52,367 bases of DNA from a bacterium BRH_c32. GTDB lineage: Bacteria > Bacteroidota > Ignavibacteria > Ignavibacteriales > Melioribacteraceae. Position 1 is the stretch's first letter. Every line of letters starts with the position of its first letter. A model generated the notes under the pieces. It saw only the letters and a list, made by a program, of their open reading frames with translations, was not told the DNA's origin and searched no databases. Of the stretch, positions 19,401-26,942 are shown piece by piece. A program made the translations under genes and the position numbers. The stretch lies in contig LOEU01000042.1 in assembly GCA_001516025.1 (NCBI GenBank), positions 1 to 52,367 of the forward strand, given 5' to 3'.

Positions 19401-19835
19401 TTCAACAGTATACCAGTAAACGTGTCCAACACCGGTTCCATCAGGGCCAAGTGAGGGAACAACACCGGAGGGAAGTTGTGCTTGAACAGTGTTCATTCTT
19501 TCGAGGACGCGAGTGCGTGCAAAGTATGTATCAACACCATCTTCGAAAACAACAAATACGAAGGACATCCCGAACATTGAAGTTGCACGCACTGCTTTAA
19601 CGTGAGGTAATCCTTGCAGACCAGAAACAATTGGGTATGTAACTTGGTTTTCAATTATTTGGGGTGAACGTCCCATCCATTCTGTAAAAATTATAACTTG
19701 ATTTTCAGAAAGGTCTGGTATTGCATCAACCGGCAAATTAACAACACTGTAAATACCAAAGCCGATTACGATCAGATAAATAAGTATTACAATAAATCTG
19801 TTTTGTGCAGACCAATCAATAATTTTTTCTATCAT
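16479..19835 (-). CDS. cusA: heavy-metal RND efflux pump CusA
   Basis: A 1118-residue inner-membrane transporter with twelve helices and two large periplasmic loops. PVDAIPDLSENQVII near the start, the proton-relay GVIVDSSIVLVEN in TM4 and EFMPPLDEGSILYMP are marks of the heavy-metal (HME) RND group. It is about 70 residues longer than E. coli CusA, mainly because of a Ser/Met/Gly-rich insertion near residues 790-840 (SSSSMSSGGMGKSNSGGMS) in the second periplasmic part. It exports Cu(I)/Ag(I) with proton uptake together with CusB and CusC. Its ATG overlaps the TGA of a 44-residue membrane protein by 4 bp. The metal is inferred from neighbours; Co/Zn/Cd (CzcA) is less likely. Confidence 0.93.
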   Translation of the reverse strand: MIEKIIDWSAQNRFIVILIYLIVIGFGIYSVVNLPVDAIPDLSENQVIIFTEWMGRSPQIIENQVTYPIVSGLQGLPHVKAVRATSMFGMSFVFVVFEDGVDTYFARTRVLERMNTVQAQLPSGVVPSLGPDGTGVGHVYWYTVEGKGYDLGALRAVQDWYIRYKLSSVDGVAEVASIGGFVKQYQVDVNPTDLRAYNLTISDVVNAVQRSNNEVGGKILEVSDAEYFVRGQGYIQSKSDVENTVIKTSVNGIPILIKNVATVALGGDIRRGALEKNGEGQAVGGIIVMRTGENAQRVIDKVKEKIKEISPGLPTGVEIVTSYDRSTLIKEAVGTLERALIEASITVSIMVMIFLLHFRSIVRILIELPISILIAFILMYLFGISSNIMSLGGIILAVGVIVDSSIVLVENAYRNLAKALEEKQHLTPDEYKKISIDSAKQVGRAIFFSELIILTSFLPVFLLTGQEGKMFHPLAYTKSFAMIGSAIVVISLIPVLMTMLMRGKFKPEDKNPTTRFFIKLYEPVIHWVLKHRKITIALNVIALLIAVPMVYYTGSEFMPPLDEGSILYMPVTLPGASITEVNRILQEQDKIIKSVPEVHHVLGKTGRAETATDNAPLSMIETIILLKPKSEWRPGVTKQDIVAELDSKLQIPGVRNGWTQPIINRINMLSTGVRTDIGFKIFGPNLDTLEVYAIKAEKLLKKVNGAADVVAERVQNGYYLDINIKRGIAARYGVNIRDLQDIIETAIGGQNLGIVIDGRMRFPIRMRYQKDYRDNTEELKSLIVPVALSNPMAAQTSSSSMSSGGMGKSNSGGMSFSMGSSNQASIIPQSPSSQNDFSLTSTNQNAVTYLPLAELADINLVTGPPMISSENGMLRSIVFMNTRGRDMGSVMVDAKKIIADGLKLPSGYSYTWSGQYESKVRAQQTLEIIMPVVFLVIFFLLFFTLKDYVEAGVVMLSVPFALIGGMYMIFILGYNFSVAVWVGFIALYGIATETGVIMVVYLHEALDKKLRAHQKGLRGPITNEDIYEATVEGSVLRLRPKLMTVFTAMVGLIPIMWSTGTGSDVMKPLTAPMIGGLLTSAIHVLVVTPVLFTMMKEHALKKGTLELSKMADWMKEGE

Positions 19836-19966
19836 TTAATTCTCCGATTAGTGTGTTTATTATTCTTCTTACCATAAAGTAACGAATATAGTTGATAAAT
19901 CATATAACCAATCATTACCAAGTAAACCATGCACCAAATAAGCTGTTCCACGCTATTGTTCTTCAT
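19832..19966 (-). CDS. 44-residue single-helix membrane protein coupled to cusA
   Basis: A short gene whose ATG (19966) is preceded by TAGGAGTAAAA and whose TGA overlaps the cusA ATG (ATGA), so translation is probably coupled. The product has one membrane helix (LIWCMVYLVMIGYMIYQLYSLL) with a Cys and several Met and Tyr, and a basic tail (KKNNKHTNRRIK). It is the first gene of the cus operon. Small membrane proteins that bind RND pumps (AcrZ) are known; a similar pump-subunit role is inference. Confidence 0.65.
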   Translation of the reverse strand: MKNNSVEQLIWCMVYLVMIGYMIYQLYSLLYGKKNNKHTNRRIK

Positions 19967-20046
19967 TTTTACTCCTACATAAATCAATAAGCGTGCCGCC
20001 AGAAAAGCTTGCTTTTTGTCTATAATCGTGTGCCGATCTTACGATC

Positions 20047-20083
20047 TTTTAAGAATCTTTAAATAAATTAAAGATTCTTAAAA
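20047..20083. promoter_or_regulatory. perfect 16-bp inverted repeat between the regulator and cus operons
   Basis: Arms 20047-20062 and 20068-20083 are perfectly complementary with a 5-nt AT spacer; the core is AAGAATCTTTAA. It lies 12 nt after the NtrC-type regulator stop and about 80 nt before the first gene of the cus operon. No U-run follows on either strand, so an activator-binding site for the neighbouring sigma-54-dependent regulator is a better reading than a terminator. Between it and 19966 a TGGC-N7-TT element is present, but the -12 GC of a sigma-54 promoter is missing, so the promoter itself is unsure. Confidence 0.5.
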
Positions 20084-20094
20084 ATGTGTTTGTT

Positions 20095-21447
20095 TTATTC
20101 CGGTTTGGTGAGTTTATAGCTTTCAATTTTGGAATAGAGAGTTGGTAGTGAAATGCCGAGAGTTTCTGCTGTTTTCGGTTTATTCCACTTATAGTGTTCT
20201 AGGACTGAGGAGATATGTTTTTTTTCCACTTCTGCCAGAGTAATATCAAGCGGAAATGAGGAAGAATCTGAGAATTGATTTTTGAGAAGTATATGTTCTT
20301 TGAGTAGAACATCACCATTAGTTAAAACAACAGCTTGCATAAGTGTATTTTCAAGTTCACGAACATTGCCGGTCCAATCGTGTTGATTTAATAAACTCAT
20401 TACTTCATCTGAAACCTTAAGAACATTTTTATGCAGTTCCCGATTTATTTTTTGTAATAAGTAATTTACAAGGATAGGAATATCATCTTTTCTTTGACGG
20501 AGCGGTGGCAGCTCTATCTTAACAACGTTCAAACGATAAAAGAGATCTTCGCGAAATTTCTTTTCTTTAACAAGCTGTTCAATGTTTCTATTTGTTGCGG
20601 TAATAATTCTTGCCTTCATCGGAATAACATTTTCACCACCGACACGCTCAAATTCTTTTTCTTGTAATACACGAAGAAGTTTGACTTGAAGATGCTGGGA
20701 CATTTCCGAAATTTCATCAAGAAAGATTGTTCCGCTTCCGGCAAGTTCGAATTTTCCTTTTTTAGTTCTGTCTGCTCCGGTAAATGCGCCTTTTTCATGC
20801 CCAAACAATTCACTTTCCAGAAGGGATTCCGTTATTGCCGTGCAATTAACAGCGATGAAAGGTTCCGACTTCGTAATTCCACTGTAATGAATTGATTTTG
20901 CGACAAGTTCTTTACCGGTTCCACTTTCACCTTGAAGCAAAACAGTAACACGATTTGCGGATACTTGGCCAATGATTTTATAAACTTCTCTCATCGGTTT
21001 AGATTTACCAATGATTCTTTTTTCCGGCTGGAACTCTTCGGCTTGATTTTCTATAAGCGAATCAATTCTCTCGCTAAGTGTTTTAGATTCAAGGGCACGT
21101 GAAATTGTAACTTTTAGCCGCTCTATATCGAGAGGTTTTTCAAGGTAATCATAAGCGCCATTTTGCATCGCATCAATTGTAGTTTGAACATCATCGTGAG
21201 CTGTTATTAAAATTATTTTTGTGAGAGGATCAATCTCTTTTACTTTCTTAAGAAGTTCGAGTCCGGTTAGATTGGGCATTTTAATGTCGGAGATGATTAA
21301 ATCCGGCTGTTGATTTTGAATAATACCAAAACCAATTATCCCATCTTCAGCAGAAAGGACAGAATAGCCAAGACGCTTCAAATAATTTGAAAGCGTTTGA
21401 CGAATTGATTCATCATCATCAATTACTAGTATTTTTTCCATAGTCAT
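20095..21447 (-). CDS. sigma-54-dependent NtrC-family response regulator
   Basis: A 450-residue three-domain regulator: receiver with the acidic triad and phosphoryl site D54, an AAA+ sigma-54 activation domain with Walker A GESGTGKE near 170 and the sigma-54-contacting GAFTGA loop near 225, and a Fis-type C-terminal HTH. It should activate sigma-54 promoters when phosphorylated by the kinase encoded just upstream, whose 3' end it overlaps by 29 bp. The position between the kinase and the cus operon suggests it senses envelope metal, as ZraR or CopR-like systems do. The ATG at 21441 is an equally good start. Confidence 0.92.
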   Translation of the reverse strand: MTMEKILVIDDDESIRQTLSNYLKRLGYSVLSAEDGIIGFGIIQNQQPDLIISDIKMPNLTGLELLKKVKEIDPLTKIILITAHDDVQTTIDAMQNGAYDYLEKPLDIERLKVTISRALESKTLSERIDSLIENQAEEFQPEKRIIGKSKPMREVYKIIGQVSANRVTVLLQGESGTGKELVAKSIHYSGITKSEPFIAVNCTAITESLLESELFGHEKGAFTGADRTKKGKFELAGSGTIFLDEISEMSQHLQVKLLRVLQEKEFERVGGENVIPMKARIITATNRNIEQLVKEKKFREDLFYRLNVVKIELPPLRQRKDDIPILVNYLLQKINRELHKNVLKVSDEVMSLLNQHDWTGNVRELENTLMQAVVLTNGDVLLKEHILLKNQFSDSSSFPLDITLAEVEKKHISSVLEHYKWNKPKTAETLGISLPTLYSKIESYKLTKPE

Positions 21448-23179
21448 TCATTTGTAATTTAATTTCAAAAATTGTTTCTCCGGGACGAGATGAAATAAGC
21501 GAGAATGTTCCGGTATGCTGTTCAATTATTTTTTGTGAAATAGATAACCCAAGACCGGTGCCAGATACTTTAGTTGTAAAGAAAGGATCGAAAATATTGT
21601 TTGGATCTTCAATTCCACAGCCGTCATCGGTTATGCGAATAATAAGATAACTATCAACTAAGCTAGAAGAAATTGTGATTGTTCCTTCTTCCTTTATCGC
21701 ATCAATCGAGTTTTGAATCATATTAAGAAATACTTGTTTTAGCTTATCTTCGTCACCGGCAAATTCAATATCAGATGTGTTATTTATAAATGTGATCTGT
21801 TTTTGTTTTGAGTCTAATTCGACTTGATGAAATATCTCATCAACAAAATTTCTAAGAATCATATTCGATATTCTGAGAGGTGCGGTTCGGGATACTTGTA
21901 AAACTTCCTTAACAAGTTCAGTAAGACGATTGATTTCTTTACCAATGATTTGGAATGCTTCTTTATCTTCCGGTTGAAGTGGCAATGTTTGATACAAAAT
22001 ATCTACGTTCATTTTAATCGAAGTAAGCGGGGTTTTAATTTCATGAGCGAGAACAGCGGACATTTTACCAAGAGCGGCAAATTTTTCTGAACGAATTATT
22101 TCGGCTTCGAGTTTTTCCCTTTCGGTTATACTTCTATCCAACGAAGCAGCCATATCATTGAAAGCTTGAGACAGTTCACCTATCTCATCGCTTGAATTGT
22201 ATTGAACATTTACTTCAAAATTTCCTTTTCCAATCTCCAAAGCTTTTTCTTTTAGTAATGTAATTGGCTGTGCTATCATTCTAGAAATAATGAAAGACAT
22301 ACTTACGCTAACAATGAGACCAATGAATATGCTTATGAAAAAGAAACGAATCATTTCTTGTGTGGAATTTATACTAAAAAGAATTCGTCCAAGAGGAATC
22401 TGGACAAGCAAAATAATTATTGGAACTACTACAATTGCTGAGAAAAATATTTTTTTATTCAAGCTGAAGCTGTGAACTTTTTGAACAGCATAAGGAAACA
22501 TATTGTATTTGCCAATTGCAATTGCAGTGAAAAAAATAAATCCTATTAAAAATGCAAGAGGACTTATTTCAACAAGATAATAGAAGCCAAGAATCCAGGG
22601 GAGGAATAATCCGAATATGAAAGTTGCAATGTTTGTAATAATTAATCCGAATAAATAAAAGAGCAACTGTTTACGAAGAATGGGATCCGGTGCAGCTTTA
22701 AGTTTCCGAACGATCCAAATTGAGTTAAGAACAATTAAAAATAAATACCAAAATAAGAACAATGGATACAACGATGAGAATTTGACAGAAAACATTTCCA
22801 TGTGTGCGTGCGACTCATCTATAAAGCTACCATTCCATAAAAGGATTAAGAGAATAGTGGATGGAATAATTATTAAAAGTCCGCGTGTTATTTCTATTTC
22901 TTTTTGAACTGGGTAATTCCAAGAAAAAAATGTGAGCGAAACTAAAATCATTAACAGAAGTGAATGGCAAGATATATCAAGAACAGTAACATCATGAGAT
23001 GGCATCAAAACAAAGTGAATAGTGTGGGACACTAAGTAGGCAATTACTAAAACCAAAGTAAGAATGAATACTTTTGAAGTTATATTTGCAGGAGTGCGAG
23101 AGTAAATAATAAATATAAGTCCAACTGCGGCTATAAAAGATGCCAGAAGAAAAAGTATTTGAGTGAAATCAAAGTGCAT
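21419..23179 (-). CDS. sensor histidine kinase with seven-helix N-terminal region
   Basis: A 586-residue kinase. The first ~240 residues hold about seven membrane helices with no obvious periplasmic domain, though the loop near 125 contains DESHAHMEMFS, a possible Cu/Ag site. An eighth helix leads to HAMP (about 290-340), a dimerisation/phosphoacceptor helix with LAHEIKTPLTS (His near 378), and a catalytic domain with N box QNSIDA, G1 DDGCGI and G2 GTGLGLS. It phosphorylates the overlapping NtrC-type regulator. The start is the first ATG; the next gene upstream is on the other strand, so this is the first gene of its operon. Confidence 0.9.
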   Translation of the reverse strand: MHFDFTQILFLLASFIAAVGLIFIIYSRTPANITSKVFILTLVLVIAYLVSHTIHFVLMPSHDVTVLDISCHSLLLMILVSLTFFSWNYPVQKEIEITRGLLIIIPSTILLILLWNGSFIDESHAHMEMFSVKFSSLYPLFLFWYLFLIVLNSIWIVRKLKAAPDPILRKQLLFYLFGLIITNIATFIFGLFLPWILGFYYLVEISPLAFLIGFIFFTAIAIGKYNMFPYAVQKVHSFSLNKKIFFSAIVVVPIIILLVQIPLGRILFSINSTQEMIRFFFISIFIGLIVSVSMSFIISRMIAQPITLLKEKALEIGKGNFEVNVQYNSSDEIGELSQAFNDMAASLDRSITEREKLEAEIIRSEKFAALGKMSAVLAHEIKTPLTSIKMNVDILYQTLPLQPEDKEAFQIIGKEINRLTELVKEVLQVSRTAPLRISNMILRNFVDEIFHQVELDSKQKQITFINNTSDIEFAGDEDKLKQVFLNMIQNSIDAIKEEGTITISSSLVDSYLIIRITDDGCGIEDPNNIFDPFFTTKVSGTGLGLSISQKIIEQHTGTFSLISSRPGETIFEIKLQMNDYGKNTSN

Positions 23180-23543
23180 TATTATTCCTTTTTGCTAATT
23201 GAAAATAAGCGATGGGAAATAGGAAGTAAAGCGGAGACAGAAAAATCATCTCCACCTTATGCAATTTGGAAGCAATATTAAAGTGATTAGGGACTAATTT
23301 ATAGAAGATTAACAGCATCTCTTAAATTATGCTGTTGAAGGTGACTGTAGATTTGAGTTGCGTTCAATTGGCTCAAGGACTAGATATGGATCGATCTGTA
23401 TTGACAAACTGTTTTATATACGCTAAAATATAATTAGCAATATCCCCGTAATTATATACAAAAGTATATAACCAAATTTCTCCCACCGCTTTAATCACAA
23501 TCCGTTTTTATCCCTAATGACTTGGAAAAACAGAAGTAATTGT
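23180..23543. other. gene-free junction between metal locus and mobile element
   Basis: About 360 bp without a convincing gene on either strand. It separates the leftward metal operons from rightward element genes, so it should hold the kinase promoter and perhaps an element boundary. I looked for a copy of the tRNA-Asp 3' sequence found at the right end and saw none. A TATATAC...GTATATA inverted repeat near 23454-23470 is the only local symmetry. Confidence 0.4.
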
Positions 23544-23678
23544 GCCGACACTACGTTCTTTTAATCGGGCAATATGCCTCGCTTAAAAAGAACAGCTACC
23601 TACCTTACTTGACTCATAATAAATTCAATATTTCGTACAAGATAAGCTCGGTAGCCGTTCTTACGAACGAGTGTCGGC
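23544..23678 (+). other. three-way-junction inverted repeat structure
   Basis: Outer arms 23544-23558 and 23665-23678 pair as 9 bp plus 5 bp with one bulged base. Inside are a hairpin 23559-23588 (TTTTAA/TTAAAA stem) and a second arm 23588-23600 with 23650-23662 (6+5 bp with a 2x2 loop). All three helices meet without spare bases, a well-defined junction in RNA or a cruciform in DNA. It ends 16 bp before the ATG of the replication-relaxation gene, so it may be an origin-like site or a leader RNA. Confidence 0.5.
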
Positions 23679-23694
23679 GAATAATATAAATAAT

Positions 23695-24480
23695 ATGAAA
23701 CATCAAACCCTCCATGAGCTTTTATCAATTCAAGCCGGAAGCAAAAACAACCTCTTTTCTTATGATGCCAAGACCTATAAAGGAGCTTTATTAGGTGTTG
23801 ACAAAAAGATGAAAGAATATCAGAAAGCAGGCTTGATCCAACAGATACCGTTCGACATTAAACCACGCGAAAGAAGAAAACAATATTTCTACTTCGTTAC
23901 CAGGAAAGGCGCAATGACTATTGACAGATTAGAGGATTATAAGCAGAAAATAACCAAGTCTTTGCATAACGCAGAACATGAGTCTATGAAGTTTGATATT
24001 GCTTTGGCTTTTATCAGGAATTTTCCGGATTACGAGTTTAGTTTTAATTACAAAGCTGACTTAGATGGATTGAAGCCGGATATTTTAATCAGGGCAAAGC
24101 ACATTGAAGAAAATAGGGAATTTACATTTTTAGTTGAGATCGAACGTAAGAAAGAATTAACCCGTATTTACAGCGATAAGATTTTGAAGTATAATAGATT
24201 TATCAAGGCAGGATTATTCGCCAAGCATAATCTATCCCCCAAATCTAAAGTCTTATTTGTTTGTTCAAATCTCCGATATGATTCATATCTAAGGCCGCAG
24301 CAATATTCAGAAGCTATACCGGTTATTGACTTACTATATAGGCAGTTTAATCATTTTATGAATGTTATACAGGCGGAAAGTGACAAATATTATCGTTTTA
24401 TACCATTTCCTGAATTTACCTCAATAGCTAAGCCGAGTTGGAGAATGCCAAGCGGAGTTAAGGTGAAGATAATTGAATAA
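23695..24480 (+). CDS. replication-relaxation-like protein (winged helix plus PD-(D/E)xK-like core)
   Basis: A protein of 261 residues. The GTG at 23671 lies inside the inverted-repeat arm, so the ATG at 23695 is taken. The N-terminal ~80 residues are a winged-helix-like region, followed by a conserved core: KPDILI with Asp near 129 and FLVEIERKK with Glu 148/150, the pattern of a restriction-endonuclease-like fold. This matches the replication-relaxation (Replic_Relax) family from plasmids and integrative elements, whose exact activity is not settled; DNA processing for transfer or replication is assumed. A paralogue-like gene lies at 30341. Confidence 0.7.
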   Translation: MKHQTLHELLSIQAGSKNNLFSYDAKTYKGALLGVDKKMKEYQKAGLIQQIPFDIKPRERRKQYFYFVTRKGAMTIDRLEDYKQKITKSLHNAEHESMKFDIALAFIRNFPDYEFSFNYKADLDGLKPDILIRAKHIEENREFTFLVEIERKKELTRIYSDKILKYNRFIKAGLFAKHNLSPKSKVLFVCSNLRYDSYLRPQQYSEAIPVIDLLYRQFNHFMNVIQAESDKYYRFIPFPEFTSIAKPSWRMPSGVKVKIIE

Positions 24481-24520
24481 TTAAACAGCTCTTTAACAAC
24501 TCAATAAAATCTCCCAAAAA

Positions 24521-24634
24521 TTAATACTCATCTGCTCTCTCATTATAGCGATAGCCTTTCCCTTATCAAGGTAAATTCCACCTTGACAAGGGTAGGCAAC
24601 CAACCGCTGCACTCGTGGCAGAAATGAGTATTAA
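24521..24634 (+). other. long imperfect hairpin, family copy 1
   Basis: A 114-nt hairpin with stacked helices: 24521-24531/24624-24634 (11 bp), 32-35/18-21 (4 bp), AGCG/CGCT, GCC/GGC, and an apical 13-bp stem 24560-24572/24580-24592 with one mismatch and a 7-nt loop. The 5' side shares the blocks TTAAT, TCATCTGC, ATTATAGC and AGCCTTT, in the same order and near-equal spacing, with the hairpin at 28987-29101. It lies 56 nt before the ardC-like start. It may be a regulatory RNA, a MITE-like repeat or a single-strand origin. Confidence 0.6.
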
Positions 24635-24690
24635 GACGCTCTGCCAATTCACTTAAAACAAATCCGTCAATCAATAAAATGAGGTATGAA

Positions 24691-25488
24691 ATGAACGCTA
24701 AAGTAAAATCAGTATTAGACACAATCCTTGACCAATTCCAGAATGGGAATATTCCTGAACTGGTCGCACTCTCTACTTATCCGGTTTCAATTCTTCCAAT
24801 GAACAAGTGGTCTTTATTAAATCAACTTGTCTGTTATATAACCGGACTAAATGATTTCAGAGGATATAAGCAATGGCTTGAAGTTAAACGTTATGTAAAA
24901 AAAGGAGAAAAGGCTACCAACATTCTTGTCCCCTGGATTAGGAAAGATAAAGATGAACAAACTAATGAAGAAAAATCTTTCTTGGCGGGATTTATTATAG
25001 CTTCAGTATTTGCTGTTGAGCAAACAGACGGCGAGCCGTTGGATTATCAGAAATTAGAACTTCCTCCTTTTCCTCTGATGGACCGTGCTAAAGAGTTGGG
25101 TGTAAATGTTGCAGCGATACCGGGAAGTTATGATCATTATGGATATTACTCCCAATCTAAAAAAGTCATCGCATTAGCCAGTCCGGAAGAGGCCGTTTTC
25201 TTTCACGAAATATGTCACCTAGCTGATGATAAAATAAGCGGGATTCAACCTGGCCAAGACCCTATCCAAGAAATTACCGCCGAATTAGGAGCCTTAGCAC
25301 TCTGTCAGATAGTTGGTTTAGACGGCTCTAAACATTTCGGAAATCACTACCGCTATATTGAAAGCTATGCTAAGATGCTAGATATGACACCTTATTGCGC
25401 AGTGTTGAAAGTTTTATCACGCACTGAAAAAATATTAAACTTTCTTCTAAAGGAGGTAGAGCATGAGTTGTGTAGTGTGCCGCAATGA
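24691..25488 (+). CDS. ardC: ArdC-like antirestriction protein
   Basis: A 265-residue protein. The ATG at 24691 has GAGGT 5 nt upstream and is taken instead of the ATG at 24679. The N-terminal ~110 residues match the ArdC ssDNA-binding domain (NKWSLLNQ, FRGYKQWLEVKRYVKKGEKA, VPWI), and the C-terminal part is a zinc metallopeptidase-like domain with HEICH at 172-176 and a downstream EITAELGALAL supplying the third ligand. Such proteins protect incoming single-stranded element DNA from host restriction. It leads a run of genes with strong ribosome sites (25463, 25883, 26344). Confidence 0.85.
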   Translation: MNAKVKSVLDTILDQFQNGNIPELVALSTYPVSILPMNKWSLLNQLVCYITGLNDFRGYKQWLEVKRYVKKGEKATNILVPWIRKDKDEQTNEEKSFLAGFIIASVFAVEQTDGEPLDYQKLELPPFPLMDRAKELGVNVAAIPGSYDHYGYYSQSKKVIALASPEEAVFFHEICHLADDKISGIQPGQDPIQEITAELGALALCQIVGLDGSKHFGNHYRYIESYAKMLDMTPYCAVLKVLSRTEKILNFLLKEVEHELCSVPQ

Positions 25489-25873
25489 AAATTGCGCTGA
25501 GATAGAAAGAAGTCATTTAATGTTTGATAACCTCAGAAATATCATAAACACCGATTTTACTTCCATCAAGATTTCACTCCAAAAAATAAAAGGGAAAGGC
25601 AAAACTTTCATCGAGGATTATATCCATTGTCCATTCTGTTATGAAAAACTCCCCGAAGTAAAAACATTTATTTTCTTAATTAAGGAGGCCGAGATGATCT
25701 CAGAAAAAACTATATCCCTGATAATTGCTAAACCGCTTGATTACTCTCCCATTACTCCGCAAGAAATAAAGCGAGTAAGGAAAAAAGTTACTCGTTCTTT
25801 AGTTGAAGTCGCAAATCGTTTTGATGGAAGCTGCAAAATGACAATTAAAATACAAGCAAAAGGAAATGCTTAG
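25463..25873 (+). CDS. small Cys-containing protein with a possible internal start
   Basis: A 136-residue protein starting inside the ardC end (26-bp overlap) after AAAGGAGGTAGAGC. It has CVVCRNENC at the start and CPFCYEKL near residue 51, so a zinc-ribbon is likely. At 25694 an in-frame ATG follows a second perfect ribosome site (TTAAGGAGGCCGAG), which would yield a 59-residue product lacking the Cys region. Either both forms are made or the upstream part is a separate coding unit. Function unknown; operon position suggests an accessory of establishment. Confidence 0.6.
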   Translation: MSCVVCRNENCAEIERSHLMFDNLRNIINTDFTSIKISLQKIKGKGKTFIEDYIHCPFCYEKLPEVKTFIFLIKEAEMISEKTISLIIAKPLDYSPITPQEIKRVRKKVTRSLVEVANRFDGSCKMTIKIQAKGNA

Positions 25874-25882
25874 GAGGCTATG

Positions 25883-26347
25883 ATGAACGATAAAATAGTA
25901 AGGTTCAAAACCCTTGTCTGGAAATTTAGAGAAACAAGTTTCAAATATCCCGACCATTCAGAAATACCAAAGAAAAGAATAACCTCCCCTAACGACTTCT
26001 ACGAATTATTCCAACCCCTGTTTAAGGAGGAGCCATCGGAAATATTTGTTGTCGCATGGTTAAGCAGTAGTAACCGGGTAGTAGGCTTTGAAAAAGTTAC
26101 TCTTGGACTTCTTAATTCTTCTCTTGTGGATCCGCGAAGCGTATTCAGAGGAGCTATTGTTGCGAATTGCGCCAACATAATACTTTCCCATAACCACCCT
26201 AGCGGCAACGTTGATGCATCTCAGGAGGATATTTCAATAACCAAGACCTTGGTTGAAGCCGGAAAGATTATCGGTATAAATATCTTTGACCACATAATAT
26301 TTGCCGAAGATAAGTTTACTTCTTTTGTTGAAAGAAGGCTTATGTGA
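25883..26347 (+). CDS. RadC-like JAMM/MPN-domain protein
   Basis: A protein of 154 residues of the RadC family, short because the usual N-terminal helix-hairpin-helix part is missing. The JAMM motif is intact: HNHPSGN near 103 followed by SxxD, giving two His and an Asp as metal ligands; RVVGFEKVTLG and DPRSVFRGAI are typical. AGGAGG stands 5 nt before the ATG at 25883, better than the 2 nt to the ATG at 25880. RadC-like genes are common in genomic islands; the biochemical role is not established. It overlaps the next gene by 4 bp. Confidence 0.87.
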   Translation: MNDKIVRFKTLVWKFRETSFKYPDHSEIPKKRITSPNDFYELFQPLFKEEPSEIFVVAWLSSSNRVVGFEKVTLGLLNSSLVDPRSVFRGAIVANCANIILSHNHPSGNVDASQEDISITKTLVEAGKIIGINIFDHIIFAEDKFTSFVERRLM

Positions 26348-26532
26348 GTGGTTGGTTGGAATGGTTTGAAGACTTTATTATTTGCCCGTCTTGCGAAAAC
26401 AAAATCGAAATACTTTTAGTGGAAGACGGAGACACTCAGGGCAATATAGATAATTCAATAGCAGGCGAACAAAATTGTCCGCATTGTAATTATCCTATAA
26501 CAGACGAAATCTTAAAAGAAGACCCTCTCTAA
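26344..26532 (+). CDS. small zinc-ribbon protein
   Basis: A 62-residue protein starting with GTG at 26344 that overlaps the TGA of the radC-like gene (GTGA), so it is coupled. It has CPSC at about 14-17 and CPHC at 45-48, a four-Cys zinc site, on an otherwise acidic chain. The stop lies inside the terminator at 26523-26546, showing the end of the operon. Function unknown. Confidence 0.6.
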   Translation: MSGWLEWFEDFIICPSCENKIEILLVEDGDTQGNIDNSIAGEQNCPHCNYPITDEILKEDPL

Positions 26533-26546
26533 AAAGAGGGTTTTTT
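26523..26546 (+). terminator. Rho-independent terminator
   Basis: CCCTCT (26523-26528) pairs with AGAGGG (26535-26540) over a 6-nt loop and is followed by six T. It closes the ardC-radC operon. Confidence 0.85.
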
Positions 26547-26652
26547 ATTGGTTGTAGCAAATTAAACGACGACAAAATAATAATAATTAATAAAATCATT
26601 TGATGTTTTAATGGCTGTTAACAAGTCTACATTTTGGCTAATGTTAGCTGTA

Positions 26653-26680
26653 TTGACTTTCTTTCTGGATATGGTATTAT
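26653..26680 (+). promoter_or_regulatory. sigma-70-type promoter for the annealing-protein gene group
   Basis: TTGACT (26653-26658), a 16-nt spacer and TATTAT (26675-26680), close to consensus. It lies downstream of the terminator and before a rightward run of small genes starting at 26760 or 26943. Confidence 0.55.
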
Positions 26681-26759
26681 TAACATATCAACATTACTGC
26701 ATGCTTCTCCATTTCGAATATTAATCTGAGTGAAGTAGCAAATCAAATATCTAAATAAT

Positions 26760-26927
26760 ATGTCCAATCGTAGAAAGCATTCAAACAAAATATCAAACGA
26801 AGTATCTCAAGACGATTTACTTAGTAAAAATGAAATGACAGAAGGATATATTTATGATCAACCTGTTAAATGGGAAACTCCCAAAATGGTCAGGGAATTA
26901 ACAAACATTATTCTTTTCTATAATTAA
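26760..26927 (+). CDS. 55-residue hypothetical protein
   Basis: An open frame from ATG 26760, soluble, Lys/Asn-rich at the start with a WETPKMVRELT segment. There is no ribosome site, which is common for the genes that follow. It lies between the promoter at 26653 and the 26943 gene. No recognisable domain; real-gene status is uncertain. Confidence 0.35.
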   Translation: MSNRRKHSNKISNEVSQDDLLSKNEMTEGYIYDQPVKWETPKMVRELTNIILFYN

Positions 26928-26942
26928 TAACTTTCAAATATT

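Noticed and set aside
23180..23694. Left attachment site of the element
   Set aside because: I looked for the tRNA-Asp T-arm and acceptor sequence here and elsewhere in the window and found no copy, so no att site is annotated.
26611..26724. 37-residue hydrophobic frame (MAVNKSTFW...)
   Set aside because: It overlaps a near-consensus promoter and lacks a ribosome site. It is possibly a micro-protein but not supportable.
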